NCBI GenBank assembly: GCA_947258805.1
Contig: CAMYJV010000064.1
Span: forward strand, 17,625-30,128
DNA from: an uncultured Gammaproteobacteria bacterium
Lineage (GTDB): Bacteria; Pseudomonadota; Gammaproteobacteria; GCA-2729495
Direction of reading: 5' to 3'
DNA: 12,504 bases
In this document: one piece after another, positions 1 through 5,539 of the stretch
Layout of the letters: every line of letters starts with the position of its first letter
Numbering within the stretch: position 1 is the stretch's first letter
Made by a program: the position numbers and the translations under genes
The notes under the pieces: generated by a model
Database searches by the model: none
What the model saw: the letters and a program-made list of their open reading frames with translations, nothing else
Told to the model about the DNA's origin: nothing

Positions 1-2
1 GC

Positions 3-179
3 GATGATCTGCCCGCTACGCTGGCGAGGCTGTCGAAGCGCTTTGGCTTCCGGCCCGGCGATGTGATCGGTTTTGATCTGCCGCTCGGCGTCGACGATCA
101 GCGCAGTTTTCAGGGCGGTGATCTCATCGCGCTGGAGCTGGAGGGCACCATGCGGCTGGAGACAAGGCTGCAGTTCTGA
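3..179 (+). CDS. Fumarylacetoacetate hydrolase (FAH) family protein, C-terminal fragment
   Basis: This is the last 58 codons of a gene that begins before the window, in frame from base 3 to the TGA at 177-179. The translation carries the pattern typical of the end of the FAH/2-keto-4-pentenoate hydratase fold: a GDVI segment, then P-L-G-V, then a GGD-x-I segment, then an L-E-x-E-G-T-x-R-L-E-T ending that mirrors the family's usual 'GD-x-V-x-x-x-I-E-G-x-G-x-L-x-N' finish. Family members are metal-dependent enzymes that hydrolyse C-C bonds in beta-diketo acids, decarboxylate oxo acids, or hydrate or isomerise ring-cleavage products. Active-site residues lie upstream and cannot be seen, so the reaction is unknown. 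The gene converges on the VOC gene with a 33-base gap. Its neighbourhood of CoA-transferase, lyase and HyuAB genes supports a catabolic role. Assignment rests on a short C-terminal motif only. Confidence 0.6.
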   Translation, partial: DDLPATLARLSKRFGFRPGDVIGFDLPLGVDDQRSFQGGDLIALELEGTMRLETRLQF

Positions 180-182
180 CTG

Positions 183-224
183 GCGATCGCCTGCAAACGC
201 AACTGACGAGCGTCAGGCAATCGC
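183..224. terminator. Long hairpin at convergent gene ends, possible bidirectional terminator
   Basis: The arms GCGATCGCCTG (183-193) and CAGGCAATCGC (214-224) pair over 11 positions with one mismatch. Inside them ACGC (197-200) pairs with GCGT (210-213), leaving a 9-base loop. The hairpin sits between the FAH-family stop (177-179) and the VOC stop (213-215, minus strand), where both transcripts should end. Neither side has a T-tract, so it is not a classical intrinsic terminator. It may act with Rho or as an mRNA 3' end stabiliser. Confidence 0.4.
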
Positions 225-1043
225 TACCAGCTCGAGCAGCTCACCGGCCGGGCCACGCAGACAACGCGATTCGCGACTGGCGAAGCTGACGATGGCGATG
301 CCGGGCGGCAGCTCGCCTTCGCGTGTCGCCCGCGGGCCTGCGGCCACGGGCATCTCATCCAGCTCGATCAGGCTCTGGCCGGCCACCGGCAGGGCGGCGA
401 TGGGGTAGCGATGCTCCGGCGACAGGCCGAAGGCGGCTGACATGCCTTTGACCCTCGATTCCACCACCGGCGCCCGCGGCAGGCCGAAGCGGTCGGCATA
501 AAAGCCCTGCAGTGCATCCATGGACGGCCCGCCCAGGATCACGATGAAGGTTCGGTCAACGTCGCACCGCGGCGCTGGCACGTCGAGCCCGGGCACCGGT
601 TTCTTGAACTGGGTCAGGTACAGCAACTCGCCGCCCGGGCCGAGGATCTGCATCGCGCGTATGTCGTCGCTGAACGACAGGTCCTGGGGCTCACCGATGA
701 TTGTGAAGGGCGAACCGTCGATTTGTCTGGCCAGCGCGTCGACGTCGCGCACGATGAGTTCCGCGGCGTTCCAGCCGTGACTCGCAAAGGGTACGTACTC
801 CGTGGCGCTCGCCTCGATGACCCGAAAACGGAAATCGTCGGCGGCAGCTGGCGCCAGTTGGAGCATGGGTCGACCGGCGATCGCGGGCGCGCCCCAGTCG
901 CGCGCCTGGGTTGCCGAGACGTCGGACTCCGTCACGACCCGGTAATCGAGACAGGCCGCGTAGGCCTCGCGAACCGCATGGAGATCCGGGGCCGTGAAGG
1001 TCACCGCCGTAATGGGCCCCATCGGGGCCGGCCTCTCACTCAT
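213..1043 (-). CDS. Two-domain VOC (glyoxalase/dioxygenase fold) protein
   Basis: The 276-residue protein contains two tandem vicinal-oxygen-chelate modules, roughly residues 10-145 and 160-275. Each starts with a beta strand and a helix of the 'AVREAY...LDY' or 'ALQGFYADRFGL' type and ends with a G-P-x-G-E-L-L-x-L strand (about 135-143 and 264-272), the classic VOC end motif. VOC proteins include glyoxalases, extradiol dioxygenases, epimerases and resistance proteins. The usual first-strand metal-binding His is not obvious in either module, whereas the terminal Glu is present in both, so it may not be a normal metalloenzyme. The start at 1043 is chosen because GAGGT lies 8 bases upstream, overlapping the stop of the CoA-transferase gene; Met8 is an alternative. 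The 11-base gap to that gene indicates one operon with translational coupling. Its substrate is not recognisable. Confidence 0.8.
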   Translation of the reverse strand: MSERPAPMGPITAVTFTAPDLHAVREAYAACLDYRVVTESDVSATQARDWGAPAIAGRPMLQLAPAAADDFRFRVIEASATEYVPFASHGWNAAELIVRDVDALARQIDGSPFTIIGEPQDLSFSDDIRAMQILGPGGELLYLTQFKKPVPGLDVPAPRCDVDRTFIVILGGPSMDALQGFYADRFGLPRAPVVESRVKGMSAAFGLSPEHRYPIAALPVAGQSLIELDEMPVAAGPRATREGELPPGIAIVSFASRESRCLRGPAGELLELVAIA

Positions 1044-1054
1044 GAGTCACTACC

Positions 1055-2269
1055 TCAGATAATGCCGCGGTCGCGCAGTTCCGACATGTGGCCGCTGCCC
1101 ATGCCGAGAATCTCGCCATAGATTTCTTCGTTGTGCTGGCCCAGTTCCGGGCCCGGCGTGCGCACCGCGCCCGGCGTATTCGATAACTTGGGCGCGACGT
1201 TTTGCATGCGGATTTCGCCAAACACCGGGTGCAGGGTCTTCACGATGGCTTCGCGGGCCTGAAAGTGCGGGTCTTCCAGCATCTCCGGGGCGCGGTAGAT
1301 CTTGCCGGACGGGATTCCGCTGTCCGCCATCAGCTGCTCCAGCTCCGGCCCGGGGAGGCTTCGGGTCCAGTCCGCCACCAGTTCGTCGAGCTCGACCTGG
1401 TGAGCACCCCGTGCCGAGTGGGTCGCATAGCGCTCATCTTCCGCGAGCTCCGGACGACCCATGGCCGCGGCCAGGCGTCCGAAGACGGTGTCCTGGTTGG
1501 CCGCAATCAGGATCAGACCGCCATCCCGGGTGGGATAGACATTGGATGGGGCGACGTTGGGCAGAATCGTGCCCTGTCGTTCGCGGATATAGCCGGCCTG
1601 ATCGTATTCGGTGACCAGGGACTCCATCATGTTGAGCACCGCTTCGTAGATGGCAGAGTCCACGACCTGGCCCTGGCCGGTCCGCTCGCGGTGATGCAGC
1701 GCCATCATGCCGCCGAGGCAGGCGAATGTGGCCGCAAGGGAGTCGCCGATACTGATGCCCATGCGGCTCGGCGGCGCGCTTGGGTCGCCGCACACATAGC
1801 GCAAACCACCCATGGCTTCGCCGACAGCGCCGAAACCCGCGCGCCCGGAGTAGGGCCCGGTCTGACCGAAGCCGGACACCCGGATCATGATCAGCCCCGG
1901 GTTCTCGCCCTTAAGGCGCTCGTAGCCGAGGTTCCACCGCTCCATGGTGCCGGGCCGAAAATTCTCGAGCAAAAAATCTGCCTTCGCGATCAGGTCGCGG
2001 GCAATGGCCTGGCCCTCCGCCTCGCGCAGATTCAGGGTGATGGACTTCTTGTTGCGAGCCACCACCGGCCACCACAAAGACTTGCCATGGGCCTTTTCCT
2101 GGCCCCAGTCGCGCATGGGGTCGCCCTGGTTGGGCGGCTCAACCTTGATCACTTCAGCGCCAAAGTCGCCCATCAGCTGGCCACAGAAGGGCCCCGCCAG
2201 GAGTGTGCCCATTTCGATGAGGCGGAGATCGGCCAGCGGGCCCTGGTTAGCGCTTGATTGAGTCGGCAT
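1055..2269 (-). CDS. Class III CoA-transferase (CaiB/BaiF family)
   Basis: The 404-residue protein is the usual length for family III CoA-transferases, which move CoA between carboxylic acids through an aspartyl anhydride intermediate. Visible hallmarks are the N-terminal 'L-x-L-I-E-M-G-x-x-x-A-G-P' segment, 'D-F-G-A-E-V-I-K-V-E-P-P' (residues 35-46), 'N-K-K-S-I-T-L-N' (73-80), 'L-L-E-N-F-R-P-G' (100-107) and 'G-x-G-x-x-G-P-Y' (133-140). The likely catalytic aspartate is D176 in the G-D-S-L-A-A segment, equivalent to Asp169 of formyl-CoA transferase. 'R-T-G-Q-G-Q-x-V-D' at 196-204 is also typical. Its gene is first in an operon with the VOC gene and divergent from an HMG-CoA lyase-type gene. 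That pairing resembles the acid-activation/lyase logic of succinate-hydroxymethylglutarate CoA-transferase (SUGCT-like) systems, but the acid it activates cannot be read from sequence. An AAGGA lies 12 bases before the ATG, a long but usable spacing. Confidence 0.92.
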   Translation of the reverse strand: MPTQSSANQGPLADLRLIEMGTLLAGPFCGQLMGDFGAEVIKVEPPNQGDPMRDWGQEKAHGKSLWWPVVARNKKSITLNLREAEGQAIARDLIAKADFLLENFRPGTMERWNLGYERLKGENPGLIMIRVSGFGQTGPYSGRAGFGAVGEAMGGLRYVCGDPSAPPSRMGISIGDSLAATFACLGGMMALHHRERTGQGQVVDSAIYEAVLNMMESLVTEYDQAGYIRERQGTILPNVAPSNVYPTRDGGLILIAANQDTVFGRLAAAMGRPELAEDERYATHSARGAHQVELDELVADWTRSLPGPELEQLMADSGIPSGKIYRAPEMLEDPHFQAREAIVKTLHPVFGEIRMQNVAPKLSNTPGAVRTPGPELGQHNEEIYGEILGMGSGHMSELRDRGII

Positions 2270-2322
2270 GTCGCGACGAATTCCTTAACCTGTAACCGGA
2301 AGTCCGGGAGCGGGCTGCCGGC

Positions 2323-2340
2323 GGCCGGCCCACGCCGGCC
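2323..2340. repeat. GC-rich hairpin in divergent intergenic region
   Basis: GGCCGGC (2323-2329) and GCCGGCC (2334-2340) form a perfect 7-bp stem with a CCAC loop. It lies in the 180-base gap between the divergent CoA-transferase and lyase genes, within the 5' leader expected for the CoA-transferase transcript. There is no adjoining T-tract, so it is not an intrinsic terminator. It could be a leader structure or a protein site, or chance in GC-rich DNA. Confidence 0.35.
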
Positions 2341-2376
2341 CTGGAGTAACCACGACGGGGCGACCGCCAGTCCGGA

Positions 2377-2405
2377 TTGGTGTCACCCCGTCCCTGCGAT
2401 AGAAT
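2377..2405 (+). promoter_or_regulatory. Candidate sigma-70 promoter for the lyase gene
   Basis: TTGGTG (2377-2382) and TAGAAT (2400-2405) are separated by exactly 17 bases. The -10 box matches TATAAT at 5 of 6 positions; the -35 box keeps TTG only. Transcription would begin near 2412, giving a leader of about 38 bases before the lyase ATG. The region just downstream (2400-2436) is the most AT-rich part of the gap and could also hold the opposite-facing promoter. Not experimentally supported. Confidence 0.4.
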
Positions 2406-2449
2406 CATGTGCTGTAAACTAACTGATTTTACCCTGCAACCAGCTTCCC

Positions 2450-3382
2450 ATGGCCACTACCAAGCGCCGCGTTTCTATCATCGAGGTCGGCCCGCGCGAC
2501 GGGCTGCAGAGCGAGCCGGAAATCCTCTCCACGGAGGTGAAGCTCGCCTATATCCGTAAAGCGATCGATGCTGGAATCCGCCGGCTGGAAGTTACCAGCT
2601 TCGTGCACCCCAAGCGCGTGCCGCAAATGGCCGATGCAGAAGCCGTTATTGCCGGCTTACCCAAACGCGACGACGTGACCTACATCGGCCTGGTGCTGAA
2701 TCGGAAGGGTTTCGAACGCGCACGTGACGCCGGGATCGACGAAATCGGTATGGCGGTGGTCGCCAGTGACACCTACAACCAACGCAACCAGGGCGCTACC
2801 ACCGCCGAGTCCATTGCCGCATGGCTGGATATTGCCCGCGATGCCAAGGCCGCAGGAATGCGCGCCAACGTGATGGTGTCATCGGCCTTTGGCTGCCCCT
2901 TTGAAGGCGAGGTGCCCCTGGCCCGGGTGCTCGAGATCGTCGACAAGGTGATGGCGGCCGAACCCGTCGAACTGGGCCTCGCTGACAGTATCGGCGTCGG
3001 TGTGCCGGACGAGGTCGAAGCCATGCTGCACGCGGTTCGCGAGCGCATTGGTGACACGCCGGTGCGCTGTCATTTTCACAATACCCGCAATACCGGTCTG
3101 GCCAATGCGCGAGCTGCCATTACGGCGGGCGTGACGTCGCTGGATGCGAGTATCGGCGGCATCGGCGGTTGTCCCTTCGCGCCTGCCGCGACGGGGAACA
3201 TTCCCACCGACGACCTGGTGTATATGTTGCAGAGAGCCGGCATTGAGACCGGCGTGGATCTGGAAAAAATTATTGAAACAAGTGAGTGGCTACAAGAGCA
3301 GCTAGGCCGTGACGTGCCGGCGATGCTGCCGAAGGCCGGAATCTTTCCGCAAATCGCTGAACGCAATCGCACGGCGATATAA
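2450..3382 (+). CDS. HMG-CoA lyase-type (HMGL-like) aldolase
   Basis: The 310-residue TIM-barrel protein has the HMG-CoA lyase signature. 'G-P-R-D-G-L-Q' is at residues 14-20 (R16 and D17 being the catalytic Arg and metal-ligand Asp), E47 lies in 'E-V-T-S-F-V', the metal-ligand histidines are H208 and H210 in 'C-H-F-H-N', and the 'G-G-I-G-G-C-P-F-A' loop carries the presumed catalytic C241 followed by metal-ligand N250. True HMG-CoA lyases cleave (S)-HMG-CoA to acetyl-CoA and acetoacetate in leucine breakdown. After the HxH this protein reads N-T-R-N-T-G where the human enzyme has D-T-Y-G-Q-A, so it may belong to a side branch acting on a related 3-hydroxy-3-alkyl acyl-CoA. There is no clear Shine-Dalgarno, but an in-frame TAA lies only ten codons upstream and the ATG start fits the family. 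It is divergent from the CoA-transferase and 88 bases ahead of hyuA. Confidence 0.88.
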   Translation: MATTKRRVSIIEVGPRDGLQSEPEILSTEVKLAYIRKAIDAGIRRLEVTSFVHPKRVPQMADAEAVIAGLPKRDDVTYIGLVLNRKGFERARDAGIDEIGMAVVASDTYNQRNQGATTAESIAAWLDIARDAKAAGMRANVMVSSAFGCPFEGEVPLARVLEIVDKVMAAEPVELGLADSIGVGVPDEVEAMLHAVRERIGDTPVRCHFHNTRNTGLANARAAITAGVTSLDASIGGIGGCPFAPAATGNIPTDDLVYMLQRAGIETGVDLEKIIETSEWLQEQLGRDVPAMLPKAGIFPQIAERNRTAI

Positions 3383-3391
3383 GCGGTTACA

Positions 3392-3404
3392 ACGGACCGT
3401 CCGT
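3392..3404. promoter_or_regulatory. Perfect 13-bp palindrome upstream of hyuA, candidate operator
   Basis: ACGGAC (3392-3397), a single C, then GTCCGT (3399-3404) form a perfect dyad ten bases after the lyase stop codon and 67 bases before the hyuA start. Its size and position suit a dimeric regulator, possibly the IclR-family protein encoded at 7647-8471. However, its arms do not match the inverted repeat at that gene's own promoter. It could instead be part of an mRNA structure together with the adjacent hairpin. Confidence 0.4.
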
Positions 3405-3405
3405 C

Positions 3406-3426
3406 CACCGGCAACGACCGCCGGTG
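3406..3426. repeat. Perfect 7-bp stem-loop between lyase and hyuA
   Basis: CACCGGC (3406-3412) pairs fully with GCCGGTG (3420-3426) around a 7-base loop, immediately after the 3392-3404 palindrome. No T-run follows, so full termination is unlikely. Such structures between operon genes often stabilise or process mRNA and can set different levels for upstream and downstream genes. The hyuA Shine-Dalgarno (AGGGG, 3461-3465) lies beyond it and stays free. Confidence 0.45.
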
Positions 3427-3470
3427 TGGCGTATGCCTGCAAACAGAACTGAGGAGCCCAAGGGGACAGT

Positions 3471-5522
3471 ATGAGCTACCGATTAGGTGTCGACGTAGGG
3501 GGTACTTTTACCGACCTTCTGCTTGTAGATGAGAAGTCCGGCAACATTCACACGGCGAAGGTGCCGAGTACTCCGGACGATTCGTCCATTGGCGTACTGA
3601 ACGGGATCGAACGGGTGTGCAAGAGCGCCAGGATCAATCCCAAGGCCATTACCCATGTCATGCACGGTACGACCGTGGCCACGAACACCATCCTCGAGAT
3701 GTCCGGGGCGAAGGTAGGCCTGGTTACGACGAAGGGCTACCGGCAGGTCCTGCAGATTGCACGGTCCTTCGTGCCGGGTGGCCTGGGCGGCTGGGTGATC
3801 TACAACAAGTCCCTTCCCATTGCGCCGCTGGCACTGACCGTGGAAGCCGATGAACGGGTCGGGGCCGACGGGGAGCTCGTTGGCAAGCTCAAGGTCAGCG
3901 CGCTGGAGCGTGAACTGCGCCGGCTGAAAAAGAAGGGTATCGAGGCCCTGACGATTTCGCTGATTAATTCTTTCGCCAATCCGAAGAACGAGAAAGAAGT
4001 AGCGCGCGTCGCGAAGAAGGTCTTCGGCAAGATGCCGATTTCGCTGTCTTCCGAAGTCGTGCCGGAGATGCAGGAGTACGAGCGCACCATCACCACGGTG
4101 GCCAACTCCTACGTGCGGCCAAAGGTCGAAAAATACGTGCGCAACCTCACGCGCGAACTGCGCAAGACGATGGATGACGTGCAGCTGCACGTGTTGCGCT
4201 CCGACGGTGGCCTGGCATCGGCCAAGGCCGCCGAAGCTTACCCGGTGAATCTGCTGATGAGCGGTCCGGCGGGCGGCGTGTCGGGCGCCATCTGGGTAGC
4301 GACACAGGCCGGATTCCCGAACATACTGACTTTCGACATGGGCGGCACGTCTACCGACGTGGCCCTGGTGGAAGACGGTAAAGCCCAGTTGCGCCGCGAG
4401 ACCACGGTGGGTGACGTAGTGGTGCGGGCCTCGTCGGTGGACGTGCGTACGGTTGGCGCCGGCGGCGGTTCCATCGCTCACGTGCCGGAACTCACCGGTG
4501 CGCTGCGCGTCGGTCCGCAGAGTGCGGGCGCGGCGCCCGGTCCTGCCGCCTACGACAAAGGCGGCGACCTGCCGACCGTGACCGACGCCAACGTTGTGCT
4601 CGGCTATCTGCCTACAGCGGTTCGACTGGGCGGTGACATGAAGCTCCGCAAGGACCTCGCCGACAAGGCGGTGAAGAAGGTCGCGGATCCGCTGGGTCTG
4701 TCTATCAAGGAGGCGGCGGCGGGCATCATCGATATCGTCAACGAGAATATGTACGGCGCGCTGCGCCTGGTGTCGGTGGAAAAGGGCTACGATCCGCGTG
4801 ACTTTGCCCTGATGGGCTTCGGCGGTGCCGGGCCGCTGCATGCCAATGCGCTGGGCAGGCTCACGAACGCGTGGCCGGTGATCATTCCGCCGGGCCCGGG
4901 CGTGCTTTGCGCCTATGGCGATGCCACGACCCGGGTGCGTGACGAAGCTTCCCGTACCATCATTCAACGCTTCAGTCAGACCACGGCCAAGGATTTGGCC
5001 GCGGTCTGCAAGAAACTCGCGGTACAGGCCACCAAGACCCTCAACGCTGAAGGCGTGCCAAAGAAGGATCAGACCCTTGGCTTCGAGGCCGACATTCGCT
5101 ATCACGGCCAGGGCCTGGCCCTGACCGTAGAAGTCGACGTCGCGGAGCTCGAGAAGAAGGGCCTGGATCTGCTGGGCAACCAGTTCGACGAAATGCACCG
5201 CCAGCTCTTTACCTTTGCGTTGCCGGAAGACAAGGAAGTGGTGAACGTGCGTGCCGTCGCGCAGGGCAAGGCCACCCATGTCGCTGCGCAAAGCGTCGGC
5301 AGCGGCAGCAAGAGTCCGGCGAGCGCGAAGGTCGCCGACATCAGCGTCTTTATCGACGGCAAAGACCGCAAGGCGGTCTTGTATAACCGCGCGAAGCTGA
5401 AGTCGGGCAACGTCATTGACGGACCGGCTATTGTCCAGGAGATGGACTCCACGACGCTGATCTTGCCGGACCATGCCGGGACCGTAGACGACCTCGGTAA
5501 CATCCTGATCAACCCGCTCTGA
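3471..5522 (+). CDS. hyuA: Hydantoinase/oxoprolinase family subunit A (ATP-binding)
   Basis: The 683-residue protein matches the normal size of HyuA-type subunits. It has the two ATPase-fold phosphate loops of the family: 'G-V-D-V-G-G-T-F-T-D' at residues 6-15 and 'F-D-M-G-G-T-S-T-D' around 288-296. It also has 'H-G-T-T-V-A-T-N' at 65-72, 'S-G-P-A-G-G' near 265 and 'G-A-G-G-G-S-I' near 328. HyuA phosphorylates or activates the substrate with ATP while HyuB completes the reaction. Characterised relatives are N-methylhydantoinase, 5-oxoprolinase, caprolactamase, and acetone and acetophenone carboxylases. After the conserved 'R-S' near residue 99 it reads F-V-P-G-G-L-G-G-W rather than the common hydantoinase sequence, suggesting a distinct substrate clade. 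AGGGG lies 5 bases before the ATG. hyuB follows 17 bases after the stop, so the two are one operon. The substrate is unknown. Confidence 0.9.
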   Translation: MSYRLGVDVGGTFTDLLLVDEKSGNIHTAKVPSTPDDSSIGVLNGIERVCKSARINPKAITHVMHGTTVATNTILEMSGAKVGLVTTKGYRQVLQIARSFVPGGLGGWVIYNKSLPIAPLALTVEADERVGADGELVGKLKVSALERELRRLKKKGIEALTISLINSFANPKNEKEVARVAKKVFGKMPISLSSEVVPEMQEYERTITTVANSYVRPKVEKYVRNLTRELRKTMDDVQLHVLRSDGGLASAKAAEAYPVNLLMSGPAGGVSGAIWVATQAGFPNILTFDMGGTSTDVALVEDGKAQLRRETTVGDVVVRASSVDVRTVGAGGGSIAHVPELTGALRVGPQSAGAAPGPAAYDKGGDLPTVTDANVVLGYLPTAVRLGGDMKLRKDLADKAVKKVADPLGLSIKEAAAGIIDIVNENMYGALRLVSVEKGYDPRDFALMGFGGAGPLHANALGRLTNAWPVIIPPGPGVLCAYGDATTRVRDEASRTIIQRFSQTTAKDLAAVCKKLAVQATKTLNAEGVPKKDQTLGFEADIRYHGQGLALTVEVDVAELEKKGLDLLGNQFDEMHRQLFTFALPEDKEVVNVRAVAQGKATHVAAQSVGSGSKSPASAKVADISVFIDGKDRKAVLYNRAKLKSGNVIDGPAIVQEMDSTTLILPDHAGTVDDLGNILINPL

Positions 5523-5539
5523 CCACGGGAGCCGAAGAT

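Noticed and set aside
1202..2257. 351-codon open frame on the + strand
   Set aside because: It is antisense to the well-supported CoA-transferase gene; its translation is rich in His/Arg/Ala typical of shadow frames in GC-rich DNA and shows no recognisable motif.
2323..2340. GC-rich hairpin as an intrinsic terminator or REP element
   Set aside because: No T-tract on either strand and no second copy seen in the window, so I list it only as a hairpin.
3483..5474. 663-codon open frame on the - strand
   Set aside because: Fully antisense to hyuA, whose motifs are clear. The translation is Arg/His-rich with no family signature and no ribosome site of note.
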